10,227 nucleotides of DNA from an uncultured Peptoniphilus sp. (GCF_946998875.1 NZ_CAMQAY010000033.1:1-10227), one strand, 5' to 3'. Shown: positions 1 to 7,327, counted from the stretch's first letter. Numbers and translations: made by a program. The notes: generated from the sequence alone by a model not told the origin.

Positions 1-2
1 TT

Positions 3-404
3 GTAACAATTTTGGGAAGACTAGGAAATGTTGACACTAAAAAATTTGCTGAAGTTAAGGACAAAAATATCGAAGCAGGCAAATTCTACACTGAATACAT
101 GAATTGGGCTGTAGAAAATAAACTTCTTCCAAAGACTTCAAAGGCCCTTGCATCAGAAGTAATCACTCGTGAAGAAATGGCTCACATTTTAGCATCTTAT
201 CTAAAATTAAAGGGCGACGACACTTCAACTCTTAAGCTAGTTGTATTTGCTGACGAAAAAGAAATTTCTGACTGGGCTTATGATGATATTCAATTCCTAG
301 CTAATAAAGAAATTTTAAGCGGTAGATCTGGAAACAAGTTCTCTCCAAAGGAAAACTTGACAAGAGCAGAAGTTGCACAAATTATTTCTAAACTTTCAAA
401 ATAA
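3..404 (+). CDS. SLH-domain surface protein, C-terminal part (5' end outside window)
   Basis: This is the 3' end of a gene that begins before the window. The frame is open back to base 3 (V-T-I-L-G-R-L) with no ribosome binding site, so the TTG at 12 is not a credible start. The visible 133 residues show the tail of one S-layer homology repeat (the I-L-G-R-L ending) and two further repeats. One runs roughly from FAEVKD to ITREEMAHILASYLK. The other runs from VVFADE through the W-A-Y core and ISG-like L-S-G to LTRAEVAQIISKL, which ends the protein. SLH repeats usually work as a set of three that binds secondary cell-wall polymers and anchors exported proteins to the cell surface. The effector part lies upstream and cannot be named. 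The gene is convergent with the next gene and ends at a hairpin terminator. I am sure of the domain and not of the protein's role. Confidence 0.9.
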   Translation, partial: VTILGRLGNVDTKKFAEVKDKNIEAGKFYTEYMNWAVENKLLPKTSKALASEVITREEMAHILASYLKLKGDDTSTLKLVVFADEKEISDWAYDDIQFLANKEILSGRSGNKFSPKENLTRAEVAQIISKLSK

Positions 405-420
405 AATAAATATTGGTAAA

Positions 421-444
421 TATTCCTTAAAATATTCCTTAAAA
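421..444. repeat. 12-bp perfect tandem repeat, two copies
   Basis: The 12-mer TATTCCTTAAAA occurs twice back to back (421-432 and 433-444) between the SLH gene stop codon and the terminator hairpin. It looks like a small slippage duplication. No function is evident. Confidence 0.8.
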
Positions 445-480
445 AATCCTAGGCGTAAAAACCTAGGATTATTTTTGTTT
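441..480. terminator. Bidirectional rho-independent terminator between convergent genes
   Basis: A perfect 9-bp stem, AATCCTAGG (445-453) with CCTAGGATT (462-470), encloses an 8-nt loop. It is followed by ATTTTTGTTT on the + strand. On the - strand the run of A at 441-446 gives a U-tract. The hairpin can therefore stop transcripts of the SLH gene from the left and of the GST-family gene from the right. Confidence 0.85.
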
Positions 481-504
481 AAAATTTTTATAAAAATTTA
501 ACTC

Positions 505-1461
505 TCAAAGGGAGAAATCAATTTCTGGACCTAGAGGCACTATTTGATTTGGGTTTATCATGTCGTGAGACTTGTAGTAGTGAGTCTTTATGTGGTCTAA
601 GTTCACTGTCTCAGCCACTCCCTCCATGTTGTAAATAAGTCTAGTGTATTTCCAAATATTTTCATAGGAAGTGAGGGGTCTTAGGTTGCACTTGAAGTGA
701 GAAAAATAAACTGCGTCAAAGCGAACTAGAGTCGTGAAAAGTCTTATGTCTGCCTCTGTAAACCTGTCGCCCACTAAATACTTGTTTTTTGACAAGATTT
801 CTTCGATTTTATCTAGGGCAGCAAAGACATTTTTTGCCTCTTCCTCATAAACTTCTTGCTTTGTAGCAAATCCTGCCTTGTAAACTCCGTTGTTGATCCT
901 GTCATAGACAAAGTTGTTTATCTCATCTATATCGCCCCTAAGTTCTTCTGGATAGAAGTCTCCCTCTTTTGCACCTAAGTCATCAAAGGCGTTGTTGAAA
1001 ATCCTAATTATTTCAGAGGATTCGTTATTTACAATTTTTCCTTCCACTGTGTCATATAAGACTGGCACTGTAACTCTTCCTGTGTAGTCAGATTTTGCGT
1101 GAGTGTAAAGCTCATGAAGGTACTTAAAGCCGTGGACCTTATCTTCTGTTGCGCCAGGATAGTCTCCAAAGGTCCAGCCCTTGTCATACATAAGAGGACT
1201 TACAACGGAAAGGCCAACTATGTCTTCTAGTCCCTTTAGCTTTCTCACCATAAGAGCTCTTGCTGCCCAAGGACAAGCCAGGGAAACATAGAGGTGGTAC
1301 CTGCCTGCTTCTGCAGGGTAGGCCTTCCTGCTCTTGTCATCTATTTTTCCGTCCCTTGTAATCCAGTCCCTAAAGGAGGAATCCTTTCTCACAAATTTTC
1401 CGCCAGTAGACTCTGTATCGTACCACTCATCTACCCATTTACCTTCAACTAATAATCCCAT
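505..1461 (-). CDS. yqjG: Glutathionyl-hydroquinone reductase (Xi-class GST, YqjG/ECM4 family)
   Basis: This is a 318-residue cytosolic enzyme of the Xi class of glutathione transferases. Characterised members reduce glutathionyl-hydroquinones to hydroquinones through a catalytic cysteine. The N-terminal half has the family signature R-Y-H-L-Y-V-S-L-A-C-P-W-A, with catalytic Cys63 in Cys-Pro-Trp. It also has the thioredoxin-fold cis-proline (V-P, 132-133) and the glutathione-contacting N-N-E-S-S stretch (about 145-149). The C-terminal half is the helical GST domain with the L-V-G-D-R-F-T-E-A-D-I-R-L-F motif. Length and the G-L-L-V-E-G-K-W opening match the family. I chose the ATG at 1461. An AGGAG lies 6 nt upstream of it, whereas the ATG two codons earlier (1467) directly abuts that AGGAG. 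The gene appears to stand alone, downstream of the ftsH terminator. Glutathione is often absent in anaerobic Firmicutes, so the physiological thiol is open. Confidence 0.93.
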   Translation of the reverse strand: MGLLVEGKWVDEWYDTESTGGKFVRKDSSFRDWITRDGKIDDKSRKAYPAEAGRYHLYVSLACPWAARALMVRKLKGLEDIVGLSVVSPLMYDKGWTFGDYPGATEDKVHGFKYLHELYTHAKSDYTGRVTVPVLYDTVEGKIVNNESSEIIRIFNNAFDDLGAKEGDFYPEELRGDIDEINNFVYDRINNGVYKAGFATKQEVYEEEAKNVFAALDKIEEILSKNKYLVGDRFTEADIRLFTTLVRFDAVYFSHFKCNLRPLTSYENIWKYTRLIYNMEGVAETVNLDHIKTHYYKSHDMINPNQIVPLGPEIDFSL

Positions 1462-1488
1462 ATTCATCTCCTTTTCTTTCTTTAAAAT

Positions 1489-1517
1489 ATTCTAATTATT
1501 TGTCTAAAATTTTCTAA
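1489..1517 (-). promoter_or_regulatory. Candidate promoter for the GST-family gene
   Basis: Read on the - strand, TAGAAT (1489-1494) is a good -10 box, one base off TATAAT. It lies 17 bp from a weak -35, TTAGAA (1512-1517). Transcription would start near 1482, giving a short leader just long enough for the AGGAG site. The -35 is poor, so this is tentative. Confidence 0.3.
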
Positions 1518-1553
1518 CTTGTTTCATCTTTACCCCTAGACCTTTTTGGCAAT

Positions 1554-1578
1554 CAAAAAAGGCAGCCTCAGCCGCCTT
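1554..1578 (-). terminator. Rho-independent terminator of ftsH
   Basis: On the - strand, AAGGCGGC (1571-1578) pairs with GCTGCCTT (1559-1566) around a TGAG loop, with one G-U pair. A run of T follows, the complement of A at 1555-1560. It lies about 30 bp after the ftsH stop and is a strong GC-rich hairpin by the standards of this DNA. Confidence 0.88.
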
Positions 1579-1588
1579 CTTCTTAATT

Positions 1589-1643
1589 AAGTTGTTTTTT
1601 CTTAATCAAATTATTTTTCTTCATCAAGTTGTTTTTCTTCATC
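1589..1643. repeat. Three 18-19 bp tandem repeats across the ftsH stop codon
   Basis: Units at 1626-1643 (18 bp), 1608-1625 (18 bp) and 1589-1607 (19 bp) are close copies. In the coding direction the first unit encodes D-E-E-K-Q-L. The second encodes D-E-E-K and then TAA, where the first has CAA. The third is untranslated and has one extra A in its A-run. The ftsH stop codon therefore sits inside the repeat array. Confidence 0.8.
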
Positions 1644-3473
1644 AAAATTTTTATACTTTGATAAAATTTCCATAAACTGCTTGCCAGTAATTGTTTCTTC
1701 TTCAAGCAAGAATTCTGCAAGTTCCTTCATGGCATCTCTATTGTCTGCAATTAATTTTCTTGCATTTTCTTGGGCACTCTTTACGATTTCAACCATTAAG
1801 TCGTCAATTTCTTTTCGAGTTTCTTCAGAGCAGTTCATGTTTCCATTATCGCCCATGTATCTTGAGCCAGAGTCTTGGAACTTCACCATGCCAAACTCGT
1901 CAGCCATGCCATATTGAGTTATCATTGCCCTGGCAGTTTCTGTTGCCTTTTCAATGTCGTTGGCAGCTCCAGTCGATACTTCATTAAAGATAACTTCTTC
2001 TGCTGCACGACCACCACAAAGTGTTGTTATGTGGTTTATAAGATCTTCTCTAGTGTAGAGATTTTTTTCATCCTTTGGCACCTGCATAGTGTAGCCAAGG
2101 GCTCCTGAAGTCCTTGGTATAATTGTAATTTTTTCCACAGGTTCAGAGCCAGTTTGAAGGGCAGCAACAAGGGCGTGACCAATTTCGTGGTAGGATACTC
2201 TCTTTTTTTCTTCTGGAGACAAGATGTCTTGCTTTCTTTGTGCTCCTGCAATTACAACTTCTATGGACTCTTGAATGTCCTCTTGACGAACTCTATCGTG
2301 ACCCATTCTCACTGCGCGAAGGGCAGCTTCATTTAAAATATTTGCAAGTTGGGCACCAGATGCACCAGCAGTTGACCTTGCAATAAGAGAAAAATCTATT
2401 CCATCTTCCATGAGATATTTCTTGGCGTGAACTTTTAATATTTCAATTCTATCCTTGAGTGTTGGAAGTTCAACTCTAATTTGTCTGTCAAACCTTCCTG
2501 GTCTTAGTAGGGCTGGGTCTAATATTTCTGGTCTATTAGTTGCAGCAAGCATTACTATGCCAATGTTTCCGTCAAAACCATCCATTTCAGATAAAAGTTG
2601 GTTTAGAGTTTGTTCTCTCTCGTCGTTTCCTGAAATGCCTGCAGAATCTCTCTTCTTTCCAATTGTGTCGATTTCGTCTATAAAAATAATACAAGGAGCA
2701 TTTTTCTTTGCTTCTTCAAAAAGTTCTCTAACTCTTGCAGCTCCACGGCCAACGAACATTTCCACAAATTCAGAACCTGCTATGGAGAAGAAAGGCACAT
2801 GGCTTTCGCCAGCAACTGCCCTGGCAAGTAAAGTCTTACCAGTTCCTGGAGGTCCCACAAGTAGGGCTCCCTTTGGACATTTTGCCCCAATTCTCGTGTA
2901 CTTCCCAGGATTTTTTAAATAGTCTACAATTTCAACAAGAGATTCCTCTGCCTCTTCTTGACCTGCCACATCTCCAAAGTTTACAGTCTCGCCATTGGGC
3001 TCGTACTTTTCAATTTTCTTTCCGCCGCCAAAGATTCCACCAGGACCGCCAGTCATGCCTGCCATTCTCTTTGTAAGGGCTCTTTGTAAAAAGAAAAATA
3101 ACAAAATTGGAATTCCCCAAGTCATTACAAAGGACATAAATAAACTTGGCTTTTCAGGAATTTCTGAGGAGTATTTTACATCTTTTTCTTCCAAATCTTT
3201 AACAAGGTCTGGGTCTTCCATCTTTCCAGTCTTGTAAATTTTCTTTTCATCCTTTAGGGTGTAAAGAATTTGGTCCTGCCTAAAGTTTACTTCCTCAATT
3301 TTTCCCTGGCTAAGATTTCTTCTAAAATCGGAATAAGCTGAGTTTTCCATGCTGTTTTGTGAAAGCATAGGAAGAATCAACCAGTTTAGGGCAAAAACTG
3401 CCAAGATGGCAATTAAGTAATATCTAAGTAAATTATATTGAGGTCTTTTATTATTGTCTCTATCTTCCATCAT
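1611..3473 (-). CDS. ftsH: ATP-dependent zinc metalloprotease FtsH
   Basis: FtsH is a membrane-anchored AAA+ protease that forms a hexamer and degrades unneeded or misfolded membrane and cytosolic proteins. In the 620 residues, a first membrane segment lies at about 16-37, an extracytoplasmic domain at about 38-110 and a second segment at about 111-130. A Gly-rich linker follows. The AAA module has Walker A GPPGTGKT (207-214), the pore-loop M-F-V-G (239-242), Walker B IIFIDEID (262-269) and the second region of homology TNRPEILDPALLRPGRFDR (312-330). The protease domain has the zinc motif H-E-I-G-H (429-433) and a later Asp (506, G-A-A-N-D) that fits the third metal ligand. The motif carries Ile where HEAGH is usual. 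AGGAGG lies 3 nt before the first of two adjacent ATGs; the second (3470) has the more usual spacing. The gene follows the nrdB terminator. No clear promoter is visible in the 86-bp gap. Confidence 0.97.
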   Translation of the reverse strand: MMEDRDNNKRPQYNLLRYYLIAILAVFALNWLILPMLSQNSMENSAYSDFRRNLSQGKIEEVNFRQDQILYTLKDEKKIYKTGKMEDPDLVKDLEEKDVKYSSEIPEKPSLFMSFVMTWGIPILLFFFLQRALTKRMAGMTGGPGGIFGGGKKIEKYEPNGETVNFGDVAGQEEAEESLVEIVDYLKNPGKYTRIGAKCPKGALLVGPPGTGKTLLARAVAGESHVPFFSIAGSEFVEMFVGRGAARVRELFEEAKKNAPCIIFIDEIDTIGKKRDSAGISGNDEREQTLNQLLSEMDGFDGNIGIVMLAATNRPEILDPALLRPGRFDRQIRVELPTLKDRIEILKVHAKKYLMEDGIDFSLIARSTAGASGAQLANILNEAALRAVRMGHDRVRQEDIQESIEVVIAGAQRKQDILSPEEKKRVSYHEIGHALVAALQTGSEPVEKITIIPRTSGALGYTMQVPKDEKNLYTREDLINHITTLCGGRAAEEVIFNEVSTGAANDIEKATETARAMITQYGMADEFGMVKFQDSGSRYMGDNGNMNCSEETRKEIDDLMVEIVKSAQENARKLIADNRDAMKELAEFLLEEETITGKQFMEILSKYKNFDEEKQLDEEK

Positions 3474-3520
3474 TATCCTCCTAATTTTATTGGGATGAAT
3501 TAGCTTAAAATTTTTTAATT

Positions 3521-3545
3521 AAAAAACCGGATACAAGATCCGGCT
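3521..3545 (-). terminator. Rho-independent terminator of the nrdAB operon
   Basis: On the - strand, AGCCGGAT (3538-3545) pairs with ATCCGGTT (3525-3532) around a 5-nt loop, and a run of T follows (complement of A at 3521-3526). It lies 15 bp past the nrdB stop and separates nrdAB from ftsH. Confidence 0.88.
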
Positions 3546-3559
3546 AAAAATTTATCTTA

Positions 3560-4600
3560 TTAAAGGTCGTCTTCGATTACAGAAGATTTTGAGTAAGCAG
3601 ATGGCTTTGCTTCAAAAAAGTCTGTCTTAATTTGATTTGGGTCGGAGTATTCGCTGACCCACTTCATGGATTCAGGCTCTTCAGTGTTCTCTTCGAAGAG
3701 ATTTCCGAAACCTAAATTCCTTGAGCGCAAGTTGCCAAGATACATAATGTAGTCTTCAATCATTTTTTCATTTAGACCTCTAATTTCATCGCCTATGACA
3801 TACTTACCCCAAGAGATTTCTTCTTCAACACCTTTTTTAAGCATAGCTTTATATTTTTTTATATTTTCATCAGTAAATATTTCTGGATTTTCCTTTTTCA
3901 TTTCAAGAATAATACTTCTAAAAAGCCAAAGGTGAGTGTTCTCGTCTCTGTTGATGTATCTTATTTCAGAAACTGTGCCAGGCATCTTACCCATTCTGCC
4001 AAGGTTGTAGAAGAAGGAGAAACCTGAATAGAAATAAATTCCCTCCAAAATATAATTTGCAATAAGAGCTTTCATGAAGTTGTCAATATTTTCATCTTCA
4101 TAAAAATCTTGGTACTGGTCGCCAATAAATTTATTTCTCTTTAAGAGCACCTCGTCGTCCTTGTATTGGTAGAGAATTTCTTCCCTCTCTTCTGGAGAGC
4201 AAATTGTGTCCAAAATATAGGAATAAGACTGAGAGTGAATGGACTCTTGATAACCTTGGATTGATAGGCACAAATTTATTTCATTTGCCGTTACATAGGA
4301 TTGAAGTTTTGGAATTTGTGCAGTTTGTAGTGAATCAAGATAGATTAGAAAAGACAAAATTTTGTCGTAGGCAGTCTTTTCATGTACATCTAAAATCCTA
4401 TAGTCCTTTACATCTTGGGAAAGATTAATTTCCTCTGGTATCCAAAAATTATTCATGGCTTGGCGATACCAGTCGCTAGTCCAGCTGTACTTAAGGTTGT
4501 TAAAATCATTTAAGTTTGTTGTGTTTCCGTTAATAATTCTTCTCTTAGATGTTTCAATGTCTCCCTTTTCGTTAAAGAGACCTCTCTTTGAAAGTTTCAT
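3560..4600 (-). CDS. nrdB: Ribonucleotide reductase beta subunit (class Ia-type, NrdB)
   Basis: NrdB is the small subunit of aerobic ribonucleotide reductase. It houses the dinuclear metal site and tyrosyl radical that start catalysis in NrdA. In the 346 residues, the metal ligands align with those of E. coli NrdB: Asp89 (Y-L-D-S-L-Q), Glu119 and His122 (Q-E-S-I-H-S-Q-S-Y), Glu186 (Y-I-L-E-G-I) and Glu220/His223 (R-D-E-N-T-H). The radical tyrosine is present as Tyr126, four residues after His122 as in E. coli Y122. The last residues, S-S-V-I-E-D-D-L, form the acidic flexible tail that docks on NrdA in this family. AGGAGG lies 4 nt before the ATG. The start is 18 bp after the nrdA stop, so the two genes are co-transcribed. 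No nrdI is visible, which favours class Ia over Ib. The metal cannot be read from sequence. Confidence 0.95.
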   Translation of the reverse strand: MKLSKRGLFNEKGDIETSKRRIINGNTTNLNDFNNLKYSWTSDWYRQAMNNFWIPEEINLSQDVKDYRILDVHEKTAYDKILSFLIYLDSLQTAQIPKLQSYVTANEINLCLSIQGYQESIHSQSYSYILDTICSPEEREEILYQYKDDEVLLKRNKFIGDQYQDFYEDENIDNFMKALIANYILEGIYFYSGFSFFYNLGRMGKMPGTVSEIRYINRDENTHLWLFRSIILEMKKENPEIFTDENIKKYKAMLKKGVEEEISWGKYVIGDEIRGLNEKMIEDYIMYLGNLRSRNLGFGNLFEENTEEPESMKWVSEYSDPNQIKTDFFEAKPSAYSKSSVIEDDL

Positions 4601-4618
4601 AATTCCTCCTATTATAAA

Positions 4619-7147
4619 TTATGACGCACAATAGTCGCAGTCTTCAACTTCTAGCGACTTACTTCTGACATAGTAAACTGACTTTATCTTTTCCTTAGCG
4701 GCTTTGATGTAGAGATTTAAAATTTTTCTCATTGTAAAGTCTGTAGTTATATAAAAATTAATTGACTGAGATTGGTCAATGTGTCTTTGACGAATGGCAG
4801 CAGCTTCAATTACAAAATTTTGGTCTAGCTCGTGAGCATTTTCGTAAAGCCAAAAAGTTTGTGGAGTCAAGTCTGGTGCAACTCTCGGTAGGATTGAGCC
4901 CTTCTTTTCTTCCAAGAAGTACCTATTCATAACTGGGTCAACGCCAGCAGTAGTTGCAGAAATAATGGAAGTAGAGCCTGTTGGTGCAATTGCCATTATA
5001 TAACCATTTCTAAGCCCATTATTTTTTACATCTTCCCTAAGTTTATTCCACTTGTCATCCTTGTAGTCCCTGATGTCAAAATACTCGCCACTTTGCCAAT
5101 CAGAGCCTTCAAAGAAGTCATAAGAGCCCTTTTCCTTGGCAATTTCCATGGAAGCAGTGATGGCATGATAATTTATTCTCTCATAAAGATCGTCAGCCCA
5201 CTTCAAGTGGTCCTCTATATCAGAAAATGCCATGCCAGCCTTGACAAGGGCGTGGTGGTAACCAGATGTGCCAAGTCCAATGGACCTGTACTTCCTGTTT
5301 GTAACCTTGGCATAAGGTATTGGATAGTAATTTAAGTCAATTACATTGTCAAGGGCCCTTACTGTTGTGGCAACAATGTCCCTTAAGCCTTGGTCGTCCT
5401 CTAGGTCAATATTTCCTAGGACAAGGGAGGCAAGGTTACATACAACAAAGTCGCCTGGTCTTGTCTTTGTGACAATTATTTCTTCTCCGTCAATATTTTC
5501 TATAGTGGTGCCAAGAGTTTCAATGGCAGACATATTTTGCATGATTTCTGTGCAAAGGTTGGAAGAATAAATCATGCCCTTGTGCTTATTTGGATTCATT
5601 TCATTGACATTGTCCCTGTAAAAGGCAAAAGGAGTTCCCGTTTCTGTAAGGGACTTTATAATAAGTCTAACTAAGTCTTTAACACTCATTTCACGTCTTG
5701 AAATGTTTTTATCTGCAATACATTCTCTATATTTTTCTTCCCATTCCTTGCCGTAAAAATCTTCAAGGGAATAACCCTTCTTTTCCAAAACTTCGTGAGG
5801 GTCAAACATATACCAAGGAGCGTTGATGTCCTTCTCTGCAAGTTCAAAGAATAGATTTGGATAGCAAATGGCAGGGAAGATGTCATGTGCCTTCATTCTG
5901 TCGTCGCCATTATTGGTCCTAAGTTGCAAAAATTCTGGAATGTCCTTGTGCCAAACATCTAAATAGCAGGCAACAGAGCCTTGGCGGACGCCAAGTTGGT
6001 CTACAGCAACAGCTGTGTCATTGGCAAGCTTAATCCACCTAATAACGCCACCAGCAACACCCTTAAAACCTCTAATATCAGAGCCAGTTGCACGAACCTT
6101 TCCAAAATAAAGACCCATGCCGCCGCCGTGTTTTGAGATTTGTGCAAAATTATCTATGGAGCGATAAATTCCCTTTAAAGTGTCTGGCACTGTGTCGATA
6201 AAACATGATGAGAGCTGGTTGTAAGGCTTTCTAGCATTGGACATAGTTGGAGTTGCAACAGTAACCTTTAGTGTAGAATAGATGTCGTAAAATTTCTTTG
6301 CCCAGTAAATTTTATTTTTTTCAGGTATGGCAAGGTGCATGGCTATGCCCATGAACATCTCTTGGATGCTTTCCACAAATCTGCCGTCGTGACTTCTTAT
6401 TACATATCTCTTAATGAGAAGGTCAAGACCAGAATAATTTAAAAGCCTGTTTCTTGAATTATCAATATAATTTTCAAGCTCTAAAATATCTTCCTTAGAA
6501 TAATTTTCCAAAATATATTTTCCGTAGAGATTTTTTTCAGTTAAGAATTTAATTTTTTCGTAGAAATTATTTATATTTATGTCACGCAAATTTTCTGCAA
6601 TTTTCTTTTCCAAATCATAATTTAAAAATAGGGCAGCGATAAATTCCCACTTAGGTGAGTCCTTGTCTGTTAATTCACTGGCAGCCTTTATGATTTCAGA
6701 AAGATAGGCATCTTGACTTTGGTCCTTTTTCACAAAGGATTCAAACTTGTTGTATAAATTTTCTAGCTCATATTTTTTTGGGTCGTAATTTTTTCTCACA
6801 AACTTTAAAATCTTTAGGACATTTTCGTCTGTAATAAAATTAGCAAACCTATCCAAAATTTGTCTTTCTTCAGAATGTCTATTTCTGTAAAGGATGTAGG
6901 CCTTTACAACTTCAATTTCCTTTTCATCAATAAGCTTTAATTCAACTAGATCCTGAATTTCCTCAACAGTGGGAGGATTCTTGGGATCATAATTTTTCAA
7001 AAGCTTTTCTTTGATGTCGAGAGCGTAACTATTTATAAGCTTGTCATCGTAAATTTTACCAACAGAATCAAAGGCCTTCTCAATGGCATTTTTTATCTTC
7101 AGATGGTCAAAAGTAACCTCTCTCTTGTCTCTTTTTAATATTTTCAT
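4619..7147 (-). CDS. nrdA: Ribonucleotide reductase alpha subunit (class Ia-type, NrdA)
   Basis: NrdA is the catalytic subunit that reduces ribonucleoside diphosphates to deoxyribonucleotides, using a radical generated in NrdB. It has 842 residues, about 80 more than E. coli NrdA. A canonical ATP-cone lies at about 1-92 (I-L-K-R-D start). A second, degenerate cone-like stretch at about 100-183 lines up with the single cone of E. coli. The ten-stranded barrel holds Cys315 (redox pair, C225 in E. coli), Asn530-Cys532-Glu534 (N-L-C-T-E, with thiyl-radical Cys439 equivalent) and Cys570 (C462 equivalent). The radical-transfer tyrosine pair is 825-826 (Y-Y-V-R-S-K). The tail ends C-D-Y-C-A-S, and Cys837/Cys840 would pass electrons from thioredoxin or glutaredoxin. 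The start is supported by GGGGGA at good spacing. It is first in the nrdA-nrdB operon, with its own promoter. Confidence 0.96.
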   Translation of the reverse strand: MKILKRDKREVTFDHLKIKNAIEKAFDSVGKIYDDKLINSYALDIKEKLLKNYDPKNPPTVEEIQDLVELKLIDEKEIEVVKAYILYRNRHSEERQILDRFANFITDENVLKILKFVRKNYDPKKYELENLYNKFESFVKKDQSQDAYLSEIIKAASELTDKDSPKWEFIAALFLNYDLEKKIAENLRDININNFYEKIKFLTEKNLYGKYILENYSKEDILELENYIDNSRNRLLNYSGLDLLIKRYVIRSHDGRFVESIQEMFMGIAMHLAIPEKNKIYWAKKFYDIYSTLKVTVATPTMSNARKPYNQLSSCFIDTVPDTLKGIYRSIDNFAQISKHGGGMGLYFGKVRATGSDIRGFKGVAGGVIRWIKLANDTAVAVDQLGVRQGSVACYLDVWHKDIPEFLQLRTNNGDDRMKAHDIFPAICYPNLFFELAEKDINAPWYMFDPHEVLEKKGYSLEDFYGKEWEEKYRECIADKNISRREMSVKDLVRLIIKSLTETGTPFAFYRDNVNEMNPNKHKGMIYSSNLCTEIMQNMSAIETLGTTIENIDGEEIIVTKTRPGDFVVCNLASLVLGNIDLEDDQGLRDIVATTVRALDNVIDLNYYPIPYAKVTNRKYRSIGLGTSGYHHALVKAGMAFSDIEDHLKWADDLYERINYHAITASMEIAKEKGSYDFFEGSDWQSGEYFDIRDYKDDKWNKLREDVKNNGLRNGYIMAIAPTGSTSIISATTAGVDPVMNRYFLEEKKGSILPRVAPDLTPQTFWLYENAHELDQNFVIEAAAIRQRHIDQSQSINFYITTDFTMRKILNLYIKAAKEKIKSVYYVRSKSLEVEDCDYCAS

Positions 7148-7149
7148 GA

Positions 7150-7165
7150 ATCCCCCATATAGTAT
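7150..7165. promoter_or_regulatory. Possible second NrdR-box-like site in the nrdA leader
   Basis: One half, CATATAGTAT, resembles the right half of the NrdR consensus acaCwAtATaTwGtgt. The left half (a run of C, which is the nrdA ribosome binding site) does not. Its only support is that its centre lies 42 bp, four helical turns, from the site at 7192-7207. I count 10 of 16 matches. Weak. Confidence 0.15.
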
Positions 7166-7181
7166 AAATTTTTATAATTTT

Positions 7182-7210
7182 ATTCTAAATACTACTATAT
7201 ATTATCACAA
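7182..7210 (-). promoter_or_regulatory. Promoter of the nrdAB operon
   Basis: On the - strand, TTGTGA (7205-7210) lies exactly 17 bp from TAGAAT (7182-7187), which is one base off TATAAT. Transcription would start near 7175 and give a leader of about 28 nt with the GGGGGA ribosome binding site. It lies between the upstream terminator and nrdA, the position expected for the operon promoter. Confidence 0.6.
7192..7207. promoter_or_regulatory. Candidate NrdR box within the nrdA promoter spacer
   Basis: The core CTATATATTA (7195-7204) matches 9 of 10 positions of the NrdR core CwAtATaTwG, but the outer flanks match poorly (11 of 16 overall). It falls between the -35 and -10 boxes, where bound NrdR would block RNA polymerase. 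The DNA is AT-rich, so a chance match is possible. Confidence 0.3.
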
Positions 7211-7260
7211 AGAATAGTTTATAAGTAGTCTAATTCTGAAATATAAAAAATTTAGTTCCC

Positions 7261-7299
7261 ATGAAAAATTTTTCTAAACATGAGAAATATTTTCTAAAC
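7261..7299. repeat. Imperfect 19/20-bp direct repeat upstream of nrdA
   Basis: Copies at 7261-7279 and 7280-7299 both begin ATGA and end TTTTCTAAAC, apart from one inserted base and one substitution (the first copy ends TTTTTCTAAAC). They lie between the lipoprotein terminator and the nrdA promoter. Function unknown. Confidence 0.6.
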
Positions 7300-7327
7300 A
7301 CAAGATTTATAAGAGGAAAATTACACG

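Noticed and set aside
12..14. TTG as start of the SLH-domain gene
   Set aside because: The frame stays open to the window edge with sequence typical of the end of an SLH repeat, and no ribosome binding site is visible.
2036..2251. 71-codon open frame on the - strand inside ftsH
   Set aside because: An alternate frame of the intact ftsH protease domain; the main frame is unbroken, so no frameshift is implied.
2455..2922. 155-codon open frame on the + strand
   Set aside because: It lies opposite the conserved AAA domain of ftsH, lacks a ribosome binding site and resembles no protein; an antisense shadow.
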